The translations under genes were made by a program, and so were the position numbers. Positions 1-9,304 of a stretch of DNA of 64,000 bases are shown one piece after another. The notes below the pieces were generated by a model that did not search any database, had not been told where the DNA came from, and was given only the letters and a program-made list of their open reading frames with translations. This DNA comes from NVTR01 sp036480115 (lineage in GTDB: Bacteria > Pseudomonadota > Alphaproteobacteria > Rhodobacterales > Rhodobacteraceae), in NCBI GenBank assembly GCA_965224795.1, contig CBDDAE010000001.1, forward strand, positions 992,001 through 1,056,000, written 5' to 3'. How positions within the stretch are numbered: the first letter of the stretch is position 1; each line of letters starts with the position of its first letter.

Positions 1-640
1 ACTCCCGCTCGGCCTCTAGTCTAAGACGGGTTTCATAAGCTTTTGAAATATGATCCTTTAGTGCTTCATTTGCACTATCACCATCGCTGGACTCTATTGC
101 CGCAACAATTTTCTCGTGTTCTTCAAGCGCAGCTACCCCCCGGCCTTTTACCGCCAGCGAAGTCGATTCCATAAGTGCCATTGTGCGATGAACGATATCC
201 AGTTGTTGCACCAGATAGCGATTATGGGACGCAAGATGAATTTGCTTGTGAAACCGTCGATTGGCCCGGGCAAGAGCTGCGGGTTTTTTTACCAATGAAT
301 GATCTTCTTTCAGCAGGTTGCGCAAAACGCGCACCTCCTCCGGGGTTGCGTGTTTAGCCGCCAAGCGGGCGGCAAGCCCTTCAAGTTCGGTGCGAACCAC
401 ATAAAGTTCGGCCAATTGGTTGTGGTCCAAGGAAGCAACAATAAGACTACGCCCATCACGCGACAACAGCGATTGGGTTTCCAACCTTTGCAACGCCTCG
501 CGTATCGGGGTTCGCGACACACCAAAGCGTTCAGCCAGGTCACTTTCGACCAACCGATCACCTGGCTTATAATTGCCCATATCAATAGCGTCCAAAACCA
601 ATTGGTAAGCGTCTTTTTGGTCTCTTTTTCTACCTTGCAT
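1..640 (-). CDS. GntR-family transcriptional regulator, FadR/FCD subfamily (3' end outside window)
   Basis: The reading frame starts at an ATG at 640 behind a strong GGGAGGAG ribosome binding site and stays open to the window edge, so about 213 residues are visible and only the last few of a usual ~220-residue protein are missing. Residues ~8-70 form a GntR winged helix with GVSRTPIREALQRLE as recognition region. The rest is an all-helical FCD-type effector domain containing RRFHKQIH; the residue three before the FH pair, often Asp in metal-binding FCD proteins, is Asn here. Members usually repress a catabolic operon next to them and release DNA on binding a small acid. The target genes probably lie left of the window, so the ligand cannot be named. 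Confidence 0.88.
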   Translation of the reverse strand, partial: MQGRKRDQKDAYQLVLDAIDMGNYKPGDRLVESDLAERFGVSRTPIREALQRLETQSLLSRDGRSLIVASLDHNQLAELYVVRTELEGLAARLAAKHATPEEVRVLRNLLKEDHSLVKKPAALARANRRFHKQIHLASHNRYLVQQLDIVHRTMALMESTSLAVKGRGVAALEEHEKIVAAIESSDGDSANEALKDHISKAYETRLRLEAERE

Positions 641-774
641 TTGGGCTCCTCCCCCGGTCCAATCGAAACTGTCCCAGTTTAGAAAATAATTCAAGCGCCC
701 AAACACTTTTACTTAACCGTGGATCAAGTTCATTTTCTATTTCCACCCAGGTAATTCACAGCTAAACAAAACCC

Positions 775-1419
775 ATGCTTTTAAATGAATTTTCGCATGT
801 CCGGGCTTGGGTTTTTGACTTGGACAACACGCTATATGCACCCGAGGCCGCGCTTTTTGACCAGATTGAAATCAAGATGACAGATTGGGTTATGTCGACC
901 ATTGGCGTGTCGCGACCAAAAGCAGACAGGTTACGTAAAAAATACTGGCACTCATACGGAACAACCCTGGCTGGACTTATGGCCGAGCATGGCGTTGACC
1001 CCGGCCCCTATCTGGATGAAGTGCATGACATAGATCTGAGCCATCTGGCTAAAGACCCCAAGCTTTGTGCCGGCATCAATTCCCTACCTGGGCGAAAAAT
1101 TGTTTATACCAACGGATCTGGCCCCTATGCCCAAAGGGTTTTGGAGGCCCGGGGGTTAACGGCAGCTTTTGATGCAGTTTACGGCGTCGAACATGCGGAT
1201 TTTATTCCCAAACCGCAAAAAGAAGCGTTTGAAAAGATATTCAGCTCCGACGGTATTTTGGCCACTCAAGCTGCGATGTTTGAAGATGATACCAGAAATC
1301 TGGCCGCCCCCCACGAAATGGGGATGCGTACAATCCACGTGGCTGCTACGGCTATGCCTGCCGAACATATCCACCATCACACCAATGATTTGACGGCTTT
1401 TCTGTCGCAACTGGTCTGA
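775..1419 (+). CDS. HAD-superfamily pyrimidine 5'-nucleotidase-like hydrolase
   Basis: This 214-residue cytoplasmic protein has the haloacid dehalogenase motifs in order. Motif I is FDLDNTLY (nucleophile and acid/base Asp, residues ~15-22), motif II is the YTNGS stretch near residue 112, the motif III Lys lies around the KPQKEAFEKI stretch, and motif IV is FEDDTRNL near residue 170. The small helical cap between motifs I and II fits the SDT1/YjjG-like pyrimidine nucleotidase group, which removes phosphate from pyrimidine nucleoside monophosphates. The substrate is inferred from similarity only; other HAD phosphatases share the same motifs. It is followed 41 bases later by the UbiH-like gene on the same strand. 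Confidence 0.85.
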   Translation: MLLNEFSHVRAWVFDLDNTLYAPEAALFDQIEIKMTDWVMSTIGVSRPKADRLRKKYWHSYGTTLAGLMAEHGVDPGPYLDEVHDIDLSHLAKDPKLCAGINSLPGRKIVYTNGSGPYAQRVLEARGLTAAFDAVYGVEHADFIPKPQKEAFEKIFSSDGILATQAAMFEDDTRNLAAPHEMGMRTIHVAATAMPAEHIHHHTNDLTAFLSQLV

Positions 1420-1460
1420 CAGCCCTTTTCCCCATTGATTGCGGTGCTTAAGTTAGCGCC

Positions 1461-2660
1461 ATGGCAAAGGAACAATTTGATATTGTTGTATCAGGTGGCG
1501 GGTTGGCTGGCCTAACGGCGGCTGCGGCTTTTGGGCATGCCGGGTATTCAGTATTATTGCTTGATCCCGCACCCCCGGCAAAACCAAATGAAGTTGACAC
1601 ATCTGACCTGCGTTCCACTGCGTATTTGCAACCGGCCCGCTACTTATTGAAAGAAATTGGACTTTGGTCAAGCGTGGCGGATTTTGCCGTACCCCTTGAA
1701 ACTTTACGCATAGTTGATTGCATCGGAGAGCCCCCCAAACTGCGCGAAGAAAGGGCCTTTCAAGCGGCTGAATTGGGTGATGCCGCCCTTGGCTGGAATT
1801 TGCTAAACTGGCTGACAGTACAAAAGTTTCGAAGCTACCTGGCTAAACAACCCAATGTTGAAATGCGCCTTGGCCAAGGGTTTTCAGGCCTTTTGGCCCG
1901 TACCAGCGCTGCAATCGTTACCCTTACTGATGGCAGCCAGGTATCCACCAAACTGGTTATCGGGGCTGATGGTCGGGATTCCACCGTGCGCAAAAGCGTG
2001 GGAATTGGTGTTAAAACAACCCGCTACGGTCAAAAATCTCTAGCCTTTACTGCCAGCCACACACGCCCCCACAACAACGTAAGTACGGAAATCTACCATT
2101 TGGGTGGTCCTTTTACTGTAGTTCCTTTGGCCGATGTAAAAGGCCAGTCTGCTTCCGCAATCGTCTGGATGAATGATGGCCGACGTAGCCTTGAGTTGGC
2201 TCAAATGCCTGTCAAAGAATTCAACGTTGAAATGAACCGCCGTTCCGCCGGGTTGTTTGGCCCGATGGAATTGATAAGCCAACGGGCTGTATGGCCTATT
2301 GTCACCCAATTGGCCGACAAACTGGCGACTGAACGGACAGCTTTGGTTGCAGAGGCCGCCCATGTTTTGCCCCCCATTGGCGCACAGGGGTTGAACACTT
2401 CGCTCAATGATATTTCCGCGTTGCTACATGCCGCCAAAGCTTTTCCTGATGCTTTAGGAGAACGGCAAATGCTTGATAGCTATGCGCACGCGCGACTGCC
2501 CGACATTAAGAAAAGAGCTAAAGCGATTGACCTGTTCAATCGGGTAACCCGCTCTGGCGCAACTGGTCCGCAAACCCTGCGACTGTTCGGCCTGAAAGCC
2601 GCGCATGACATCGCCCCGATCCGTCAGGCATTAATGCGCGCCGGTATGGGGCCAACTTAA
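1461..2660 (+). CDS. UbiH/UbiF/VisC-family FAD-dependent hydroxylase
   Basis: A 399-residue flavoprotein monooxygenase. The N-terminus has the dinucleotide-binding GGGLAGLTAAAAFGHAGYS turn, the middle has the GADGRDSTVRK motif, and the C-terminal third carries EAAHVLPPIGAQGLN, the second FAD-contact motif of this family. Family members hydroxylate the aromatic ring of ubiquinone precursors using O2 and NADPH. Which ring position is attacked (UbiH, UbiF or UbiI role) cannot be told from sequence alone, and alphaproteobacteria often use one enzyme for several positions. The ATG at 1461 directly precedes the FAD motif. The 3' end overlaps the convergent aminotransferase gene by four bases. Confidence 0.88.
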   Translation: MAKEQFDIVVSGGGLAGLTAAAAFGHAGYSVLLLDPAPPAKPNEVDTSDLRSTAYLQPARYLLKEIGLWSSVADFAVPLETLRIVDCIGEPPKLREERAFQAAELGDAALGWNLLNWLTVQKFRSYLAKQPNVEMRLGQGFSGLLARTSAAIVTLTDGSQVSTKLVIGADGRDSTVRKSVGIGVKTTRYGQKSLAFTASHTRPHNNVSTEIYHLGGPFTVVPLADVKGQSASAIVWMNDGRRSLELAQMPVKEFNVEMNRRSAGLFGPMELISQRAVWPIVTQLADKLATERTALVAEAAHVLPPIGAQGLNTSLNDISALLHAAKAFPDALGERQMLDSYAHARLPDIKKRAKAIDLFNRVTRSGATGPQTLRLFGLKAAHDIAPIRQALMRAGMGPT

Positions 2661-3790
2661 GCCGGGATTACACTGTCCAGCGCGCTTTCCAGCCGGGCAA
2701 CACTGGCGTCCACATCATACAGTTTATCCAACCCGAACAATCCCAACCGGAACGATTTATAGTCTGGGCCTTCGTCACATTGCAGCGGCACCCCGGCGGC
2801 GATTTGCATGCCGAGCGCGGCGAATTTTTTGCCGGTCTGGATGTCAGGATCATCGGTGAAACTAACCACCACACCCGGCGCGCCAAACCCGTCCGCAGCC
2901 ACCGATTTAATCCCGCGTTCCGCAAGCAGTGCCCGCACCCGGTTGCCCTGATCCCATTGCGCATTTTTAAGCTTTTCGAACCCATATGCCTTGGTTTCCA
3001 GCATGGTATCGCGAAACATCCGCAATGCATCTGTGGGCAATGTCGCATGGTAGGCGTGGCCACCGCCGGTATAGGCCTCCATAATCGTTAGCCACTTGCC
3101 CAGATCGACAGCAAAGCTGCTGGACTGTGCATCCTTACAGCGGGCCGTGGCGGTATAATTCATCATCACCAACCCGGCGCAGGGCTGGGCGGACCAGCCC
3201 TTTTGCGGCGCGGATATCAACACATCAACGCCAAGTTTTTTCATATCAACCCAGACGCAACCCGACGCAATGCAATCCAACACGAACATGCCGCCAACCT
3301 GATGCACGGCGTCAGTTACGGCGGCGATGTAATCATCCGGCAGGATGATGCCGGATGCGGTTTCAACATGGGGGGCGAACACCACGTCGGGCTTGTCCGC
3401 CAGTATCCGCGCCACCACTTCTTCCACCGGCGCCGGCGCAAAGGGCGAGCCCTGGGCATTTCCGGACCGGCGAGCTTTCATCACAGTTTCATCGGAAACC
3501 ATTGATCCGGCGTCAAAAATCTGACTCCACCGGAACGAAAACCAACCATTTCGGATGATCAGTGCTTTTTTACCCATTGTGAACTGTCGCGCCACAGCCT
3601 CCATCGCATAGGTGCCACCACCGGGCACCACGACCGCTGTGTCAGCGTTGTAAACTTCACAAAGCGTGCCATGAATGTCGCGCATCACCTGTTGAAATGT
3701 CGCGCTCATGTGGTTCAGGGACCGGTCGGTGAAAACGACGGAAAACTCCATCATGCCATCGGGGTCTATGGTGTCGAGCAGGGCAGTCAT
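2657..3790 (-). CDS. Class V PLP-dependent aminotransferase
   Basis: A 377-residue fold-type I PLP enzyme. VVPGGGTYAMEAVARQF near residue 55 forms the phosphate-binding region, FVLDCIASG near residue 170 carries the cofactor-stacking Asp, and ISAPQKGWSAQPCAGL near residue 195 contains the Schiff-base Lys. This pattern is that of alanine/serine-glyoxylate aminotransferases and related small-molecule transaminases. An AAAGGA ribosome binding site precedes the ATG at 3790. The gene lies downstream of two Lrp/AsnC regulators on the same strand, which fits an amino-acid-responsive enzyme. The exact donor and acceptor are not determined. Confidence 0.82.
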   Translation of the reverse strand: MTALLDTIDPDGMMEFSVVFTDRSLNHMSATFQQVMRDIHGTLCEVYNADTAVVVPGGGTYAMEAVARQFTMGKKALIIRNGWFSFRWSQIFDAGSMVSDETVMKARRSGNAQGSPFAPAPVEEVVARILADKPDVVFAPHVETASGIILPDDYIAAVTDAVHQVGGMFVLDCIASGCVWVDMKKLGVDVLISAPQKGWSAQPCAGLVMMNYTATARCKDAQSSSFAVDLGKWLTIMEAYTGGGHAYHATLPTDALRMFRDTMLETKAYGFEKLKNAQWDQGNRVRALLAERGIKSVAADGFGAPGVVVSFTDDPDIQTGKKFAALGMQIAAGVPLQCDEGPDYKSFRLGLFGLDKLYDVDASVARLESALDSVIPA

Positions 3791-3841
3791 GGGCGCATCC
3801 TTTGGAAATTAGGTTGCCCCTTGATCACCAGTTATCAGCGG

Positions 3842-4315
3842 CTAGTCAACGGGGTTTGCACCAATGGGGCCCGGCAGACGTTCCTCAGACAGCAGCACAT
3901 TTGCCTCAACATCGCCAACCCCCGGCAATGTCATGATCCGGCGGCGCAGCACCCGTTCAAAGTCTGACAGATCGCGCGCCACCACCCGCAGCCGGTAATC
4001 ATACATGCCCAGCACGTGCTCCACTGTCTGCACCTCTGGGATCGCCGTTACCGCGCGTTCGAAATCATCCAGCGAAACCCGCCCCTTGGTGGCCAGTTTC
4101 ACACCCAGAAACACCGTCACCCCAAAGCCCAGCTTTTCCAGATCCAGATCAATACGCCGCCCCGCCAGCACCCCGGCATCGGTCAGGCGCTTAATCCGGC
4201 GCCAGGTGGCAGGTTGCGATAGACCAAACCGTCGCCCCAATGCCCCGGCACTGGTCGTGGCGTCCTGCACAAGGGCGTGCAGCAGTTTGCGATCAAGACC
4301 ATCCAGATCAGTCAT
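3842..4315 (-). CDS. Lrp/AsnC-family transcriptional regulator (second of a tandem pair)
   Basis: A 157-residue protein with an N-terminal AsnC-type helix-turn-helix (LGRRFGLSQPATWRRIKRL, residues ~25-45) and a C-terminal RAM ligand-binding domain (residues ~70-150). Lrp-like proteins form octamers and respond to amino acids. Its start overlaps the stop of the upstream Lrp gene by the four-base ATGA junction, so the two are translationally coupled and may form mixed oligomers (inference). The class V aminotransferase follows 52 bases downstream. Confidence 0.93.
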   Translation of the reverse strand: MTDLDGLDRKLLHALVQDATTSAGALGRRFGLSQPATWRRIKRLTDAGVLAGRRIDLDLEKLGFGVTVFLGVKLATKGRVSLDDFERAVTAIPEVQTVEHVLGMYDYRLRVVARDLSDFERVLRRRIMTLPGVGDVEANVLLSEERLPGPIGANPVD

Positions 4316-4767
4316 ATGGGCAACGCTTTTGCAGTTTTGATGCTGGACACCTGCATCAGTGCCTCAAGCTCGCTAATATGGGGCAGGTTCAGAATGCGTC
4401 CCCGGTAGATGTCCTGATAATGCGCCATATCGCGGGCAATCACCGATAGGCGCACGTCAACACGTCCCAGAAACGTTTGAATTTCAGTAACTTCCGGGAT
4501 TTTTCGAGCCGCCGCTAAAAACTCATCAAAGGCGCGCGGCGTGGTTTTATCCAGGGTGAAACGCAAGGATACTTCCACCGAATAGCCAAGCGCCTTCCAG
4601 TCAATCACCGCATGCTGGCCCTTCAGCACCCCCTGCTCCGCCAATTTATCCAATCGACGTGCCGCCGTCGCGGCCGTCATTCCGGCACGTTTGGCCAGCT
4701 CCGAAATCGGGCATTCCGGGTCATTTTGCAGATGCCGGATCAGGCGGCGGGTAAGATCATCAAGCAT
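4312..4767 (-). CDS. Lrp/AsnC-family transcriptional regulator (first of a tandem pair)
   Basis: A 151-residue Lrp/AsnC protein. The winged helix lies at residues ~15-60 (LAKRAGMTAATAARRLDKL) and the RAM effector domain follows (VEVSLRFTLDK ... LGRVDVRLSVIARD). It differs clearly from its downstream partner, so this is an old pair rather than a recent duplication. It is divergent from ilvC, with 132 bases between the two start codons. That AT-rich spacer must hold both promoters and is the obvious place for autoregulation and for control of ilvC, a classic Lrp target in other bacteria. Regulation of ilvC here is inference from position. Confidence 0.93.
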   Translation of the reverse strand: MLDDLTRRLIRHLQNDPECPISELAKRAGMTAATAARRLDKLAEQGVLKGQHAVIDWKALGYSVEVSLRFTLDKTTPRAFDEFLAAARKIPEVTEIQTFLGRVDVRLSVIARDMAHYQDIYRGRILNLPHISELEALMQVSSIKTAKALPI

Positions 4768-4899
4768 GATTATTTCTATTTTACTTAATAGTGCGAATTG
4801 AACTTAGCTGTTATCAGATGACAACCCGACGATTGCAATCTATTTTCCAATTAAATCGCTATATTAATGCAAAACAACCCAACCAAAAGGACCGCCACC

Positions 4900-5922
4900 A
4901 TGCGTGTATATTACGATCGCGATTGCGATGTTAACCTGATCAAAGAAATGAAAGTCGCCATTCTGGGCTATGGCAGCCAGGGCCACGCCCATGCGTTGAA
5001 CCTGCGCGACAGTGGTGCTAAAAACGTCGTTGTGGCGCTGCGTGAAGGCTCGGCTTCTGCTGCCAAGGCCGAAGGCGAGGGCCTGAAAGTCATGGGCATC
5101 GCCGAAGCCGCCAAGTGGTGTGATCTGATGATGTTTACCATGCCTGATGAATTGCAGGCAGAGACTTACAAGAAATACGTGCATGACAATATCCGCGACG
5201 GCGCGTCGATTGCCTTTGCCCACGGTTTGAACATCCATTTCGAATTGATCGAAGCCAAGGCGGGCATCGACGTGATCATGATGGCCCCCAAAGGCCCCGG
5301 TCACACCGTGCGCGGCGAATACACCAAAGGCGGCGGTGTTCCATGCCTTGTGGCTGTTGATGTGAACGCGTCCGGTAAAGCGCTGGAAATTGGCAAATCA
5401 TATTGCTCAGCCATTGGTGGTGGACGTTCCGGTATCATCGAAACCACATTCAAAGAAGAATGCGAAACCGATCTGTTTGGTGAACAGGCCGTTCTGTGTG
5501 GCGGGTTGGTCGAATTGATCCGCATGGGTTTTGAAACACTGGTCGAGGCTGGCTATGCACCTGAAATGGCCTATTTCGAATGCCTGCATGAAGTAAAATT
5601 GATTGTTGATCTGATCTATGAAGGCGGCATCGCCAACATGAACTATTCGATCAGCAACACGGCAGAATATGGTGAATACGTTTCCGGCCCACGCATTCTG
5701 CCTTACGATGAAACCAAGGCCCGCATGAAGGCGGTCCTGACTGACATTCAAAACGGCAAATTCGTGCGTGATTTCATGCTTGAAAACGCCGTTGGTCAGC
5801 CATCGTTCAAGGCCACGCGCCGGATCAATGACGCCCATCAGATCGAAGAAATCGGTGAAAAACTGCGCGGTATGATGCCGTGGATTTCCGCCGGCAAGAT
5901 GGTTGATAAAGCCAAAAACTAA
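4900..5922 (+). CDS. ilvC: Ketol-acid reductoisomerase (NADP+)
   Basis: IlvC catalyses the second step of valine and isoleucine synthesis: Mg2+-dependent alkyl migration and NADPH reduction of acetolactate or acetohydroxybutyrate. The start is placed at 4900 (MRVYYDRDCD), where AAAAGGA precedes it; an ATG at 4867 in frame would add 11 residues without a better site. The 340-residue product matches class I enzymes. It shows the NADPH-binding GYGSQGHAHALNLRDSG (residues ~25-41), MAPKGPGHTVRGEY near residue 130, and DLFGEQAVLCGG in the knotted helical metal-binding domain. It stands alone, divergent from the Lrp pair. Confidence 0.98.
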   Translation: MRVYYDRDCDVNLIKEMKVAILGYGSQGHAHALNLRDSGAKNVVVALREGSASAAKAEGEGLKVMGIAEAAKWCDLMMFTMPDELQAETYKKYVHDNIRDGASIAFAHGLNIHFELIEAKAGIDVIMMAPKGPGHTVRGEYTKGGGVPCLVAVDVNASGKALEIGKSYCSAIGGGRSGIIETTFKEECETDLFGEQAVLCGGLVELIRMGFETLVEAGYAPEMAYFECLHEVKLIVDLIYEGGIANMNYSISNTAEYGEYVSGPRILPYDETKARMKAVLTDIQNGKFVRDFMLENAVGQPSFKATRRINDAHQIEEIGEKLRGMMPWISAGKMVDKAKN

Positions 5923-6023
5923 AGCCGTCGGGGCCCCCGACACTTTGATCAGATCCGAAGCGTTTAAGATTGACCCTGGCCAATGGCTGGGGTCTTTCCA
6001 TAGTTAACCCACCAAGGACCAAA

Positions 6024-6944
6024 ATGAACCAGTCACCTGACATCACAGCCAAATCATGGGGCATGATCGCCGCGCTTGGCATGATCTGGGGGGCGACGTT
6101 TCTAGGGATCGAGCTGGCGCTAAAGGGGCTGACACCTTTCTGGCTGGCCGCCGGAAGGATCGGCATGGCGTCGGTTCTGATGGCATTGATTCAGATATTT
6201 CGCAGGCGGTCCTTGATGCTAACTTCCGACTCTAGCTGGCCCTGGGGCGGGCTGATATTCATAGGCATCCTTAGTTCCGCCCTGCCGTTCATGTTGCTTA
6301 GTTGGGGACAGCAATTCGTAACCTCGGGCTTCGCCGGCGTGTCGATGGCGGCGGTGGCGTTAATGGTTTTACCATTGGCGCATTTCCTGATCCCCGGCGA
6401 ACAGATGACCTGGCGCAAATCCCTTGGCTTTGCGGTTGGTTTTGCCGGTGTGCTGCTGCTAATCGGCGGGCAAGCGTTTGAAAGCACAGGTAATTCTATT
6501 GAAATTTATGGCCGCGCTGCCTGTTTGGGGGCGGCTGCATGTTACGCCGTCAGTTCAGTATTGATGCGAAAACTACCGACAATGGACCCTATCGTATTGG
6601 CGTCGGTGCTGCTCTATATCGGGGCGACGATTGTCATACCGCTCGCGTTCATCGTCGAAGGTCCGCCCACATGGCCACCGCACGATGCACTGATAGCCCT
6701 AATCGTTCTGGCACTGATCCCGACAGCCGGAGCCAATATGTTGCGGGTCATGGTGATCCGAAGTGCCGGGCCAACGTTTATGAGCCTGACAAATTATCAG
6801 GTGCCGGTCTGGTCGGTATTGCTGGGCTGGCTTATCCTGAAAGAACCGTTACCGGGCAGTATGTTAGCCGCGCTTGTCCTGATCCTAAGCGGTGTATTTC
6901 TAAGCCAATGGGGGGCGATCCGGCGGCTAATTAGCCGGGGTTAA
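6024..6944 (+). CDS. EamA/DMT-family transporter
   Basis: A 306-residue integral membrane protein with about ten transmembrane helices in two EamA repeats; each repeat opens with the typical GMIWGATFLGIELAL or CYAVSSVLMRKLP stretch. Such proteins export amino acids or other small metabolites, but the substrate is not predictable from sequence. The ATG at 6024 follows AAGGACC; an in-frame upstream start at 5970 gives a hydrophilic extension atypical for the family. The last four bases overlap the end of glmM, which runs the other way. Confidence 0.88.
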   Translation: MNQSPDITAKSWGMIAALGMIWGATFLGIELALKGLTPFWLAAGRIGMASVLMALIQIFRRRSLMLTSDSSWPWGGLIFIGILSSALPFMLLSWGQQFVTSGFAGVSMAAVALMVLPLAHFLIPGEQMTWRKSLGFAVGFAGVLLLIGGQAFESTGNSIEIYGRAACLGAAACYAVSSVLMRKLPTMDPIVLASVLLYIGATIVIPLAFIVEGPPTWPPHDALIALIVLALIPTAGANMLRVMVIRSAGPTFMSLTNYQVPVWSVLLGWLILKEPLPGSMLAALVLILSGVFLSQWGAIRRLISRG

Positions 6945-8290
6945 TCGGCCTTAGTTGCCGCCTTCACCGCATCCACAACCTGATCAACGGCGGCGTTCAA
7001 CACCGCCTCGTCTTCGCATTCCGCCATCACCCGGATCAGCGGCTCGGTGCCAGATTTTCGGATCAGAAGACGGCCGTTTTTAGCCAACTTTTGTTCAGCA
7101 TCAGCAATCGCTGCCTTTACCGCAGCGTCATCCAACGGCGCCTGCCCATCCGAATAGCGCACGTTTTTCAACAGTTGCGGCACCGTTTCAAAACTATTCG
7201 CCAGCTCTGATGCAGGCCGGTCAGTTTCCACCATGGCTGCCAGAAAATGCAGCCCTGCCAATAGTCCGTCGCCAGTGGTGGCATAATCCGTCATCACGAT
7301 ATGGCCTGATTGTTCGCCGCCAAGGTTAAAGCCGCCAGTGCGCATCCGCTCTACCACATACCGATCGCCAACAGCCGTGCGTTCCAGACCAATCCCCTGA
7401 CCTGTCAGATACCTTTCTAGCCCCAGATTGGACATCACCGTCGCCACAAGCGCATTGCCTTGAAGGCGGTCCTGCCCCGACCAACGTGTGGCAAACAGCG
7501 CCATGATCTGATCACCATCCGCCACCCGACCTTTTTCATCAATAATCATCACCCGGTCCGCGTCACCATCAAGACAGATACCCACATCGGCCCCGCGCGC
7601 AACAACGGTTTCAGCTGCAAGTTTGGTATGGGTAGAACCGCATTTATCGTTGATATTAAACCCGTCGGGCGACACGCCAATTTCGAACACCTCGGCCCCC
7701 AATTCCCATAGAACCTCGGGCGCGGTTTTATAGGCGGCCCCATTGGCGCAATCGATTACCACTTTCAATCCTGACAGGCGCTGACCGGTCGGCAGCGTGG
7801 CCTTAACCCGTTCGTTATAGCGAAACCGTCCGTCATCAATCCGTTTGGCGCGGCCAATATTTTCGGCCTTAACCGGCTGCACGCCTTCATGGACCAAGCG
7901 CTCAATTTCCGCCTCGGCCTCGTCCGACAATTTGAATCCATCGGGGCCAAAGAATTTAATACCGTTATCATGGTGTGGATTGTGGCTGGCCGAGATCATC
8001 ACCCCAACATCCGCACGGATTGACGTGGTAAGCATACCCACAGCCGGGGTTGGCACCGGGCCCAGCAAGAAAACATTCATACCAGTAGAGGCAAATCCAG
8101 CCGTCAGCGCATTTTCAAACATATAACCAGATCGTCTGGTGTCTTTACCGATGATAACCCGGTGATCCTTGGTTCCGTCACGGCGAAAATATCTGCCCGC
8201 AGCAGCGCCAAGGCGCATCGCCATCTCGGCCGTCATCGGGTGTGTGTTGGCGGTGCCACGCACGCCATCTGTTCCGAAAAGTTTCGTCAT
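6941..8290 (-). CDS. glmM: Phosphoglucosamine mutase
   Basis: GlmM converts glucosamine-6-phosphate to glucosamine-1-phosphate on the route to UDP-GlcNAc for peptidoglycan and LPS. The 449-residue protein has the N-terminal MTKLFGTDGVRGTAN, the phosphoserine loop ISASHNPHHDNGIKFF near residue 100, the metal-binding DGDADR near residue 243, the sugar-binding GGEQSGH near residue 325 and the phosphate-binding RKSGTEPLIRVM at the C-terminus. All four functional loops are intact. It is third in a same-strand run folB-folP-glmM with a 3-base gap after folP. Confidence 0.98.
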   Translation of the reverse strand: MTKLFGTDGVRGTANTHPMTAEMAMRLGAAAGRYFRRDGTKDHRVIIGKDTRRSGYMFENALTAGFASTGMNVFLLGPVPTPAVGMLTTSIRADVGVMISASHNPHHDNGIKFFGPDGFKLSDEAEAEIERLVHEGVQPVKAENIGRAKRIDDGRFRYNERVKATLPTGQRLSGLKVVIDCANGAAYKTAPEVLWELGAEVFEIGVSPDGFNINDKCGSTHTKLAAETVVARGADVGICLDGDADRVMIIDEKGRVADGDQIMALFATRWSGQDRLQGNALVATVMSNLGLERYLTGQGIGLERTAVGDRYVVERMRTGGFNLGGEQSGHIVMTDYATTGDGLLAGLHFLAAMVETDRPASELANSFETVPQLLKNVRYSDGQAPLDDAAVKAAIADAEQKLAKNGRLLIRKSGTEPLIRVMAECEDEAVLNAAVDQVVDAVKAATKAD

Positions 8291-8293
8291 TCT

Positions 8294-9304
8294 TTACTGC
8301 CTCATACCGGTTATGCCCATCCACAGGTCTAACGCCTGCCGTGTTTCAGCGATATCATGGACTCGGCTGATCTGCACCCCCTGAGATATCCCGGCCAAAG
8401 CCACAGAAAGTGAACCGGGTAAGCGTTGGGATACTTCGGGTTGCTTGGCTATTTCGCCAATAAAATGCTTGCGCGATGCCCCCAGCAGAATCGGGCAGCC
8501 AAGCGCGTGGAACAGGGAAATATTGCCGATAAGCGTCAGGTTATGGTGAACTGTTTTGCCAAAGCCAATTCCGGGATCAACAATGATATTCTCGCGCGTA
8601 ATTCCCTTGGAAACAGCATGGCTGATACAGGCAGAAAGGTGATCATAAACATCCAGCAGTACATCGGTGTAGCAGGGATCATCCTGCATGGTTTTCGGGT
8701 CGCCCTGGGCATGCATCAAACACACTGGTACGCCGGATTGTGATGCAATGTCAGCTAGTTCCGCATCATATGTAAGGGCTGACACATCATTGATAATACT
8801 TGCCCCAGCCGCAATCGCAGCGCCTGCAACAGTCGCTTTTCGCGTGTCTATTGAGATCGGTACTGAGCTGTCAGCGCGTATCCCATTGATCACCGGAACG
8901 GTGCGCATGATTTCCGTTTCTCCTGGTACGAATGCCGCGCCCGGGCGAGTGCTTTCGCCACCGATATCAATGATGTCAGCATCGCCATTTGCTATATCAA
9001 GACCATGAGCAATCGCCCGGGCTGCCAAGTCAAACTGACCACCATCAGAAAAGCTGTCCGGGGTGACATTCAGGATACCCATCAGGCGTGGTTGGTCTAT
9101 TTGCAGCCCGGAAACCGGTGCGCGTGACCTTGTAATTGCCGCCAAAACGTCGGCAGGAAATTCATCGGCAGGTATGATTTCGCCGGGTCTCCCTCGCTCT
9201 AACCGCTCCCCATGGGTGAACCAACACCAACCCCCGGCAATTGCATGTGCCGCGATTGGTCGGTTGGTGCCGTTTTGGACAAGGGGGCGATAATAACAGG
9301 TCAT
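8294..9304 (-). CDS. folP: Dihydropteroate synthase
   Basis: FolP joins p-aminobenzoate to the pterin diphosphate to give dihydropteroate, and is the sulfonamide target. The start is the ATG at 9304, which overlaps the folB stop as ATGA; the longer frame from 9337 would run into folB. The 336-residue protein has a TIM-barrel core from residue ~80: MGILNVTPDSFSDGG, IDIGGESTRPGA, INDVSAL and a C-terminal GASRKHFIG loop. About 80 residues precede the core, longer than in the enterobacterial enzyme. Confidence 0.96.
   Translation of the reverse strand: MTCYYRPLVQNGTNRPIAAHAIAGGWCWFTHGERLERGRPGEIIPADEFPADVLAAITRSRAPVSGLQIDQPRLMGILNVTPDSFSDGGQFDLAARAIAHGLDIANGDADIIDIGGESTRPGAAFVPGETEIMRTVPVINGIRADSSVPISIDTRKATVAGAAIAAGASIINDVSALTYDAELADIASQSGVPVCLMHAQGDPKTMQDDPCYTDVLLDVYDHLSACISHAVSKGITRENIIVDPGIGFGKTVHHNLTLIGNISLFHALGCPILLGASRKHFIGEIAKQPEVSQRLPGSLSVALAGISQGVQISRVHDIAETRQALDLWMGITGMRQ

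Noticed and set aside
5923..5945. GTCGGGGCCCCCGAC as terminator behind ilvC
   Set aside because: The loop would be too small and no U-run follows; not strong enough to annotate.
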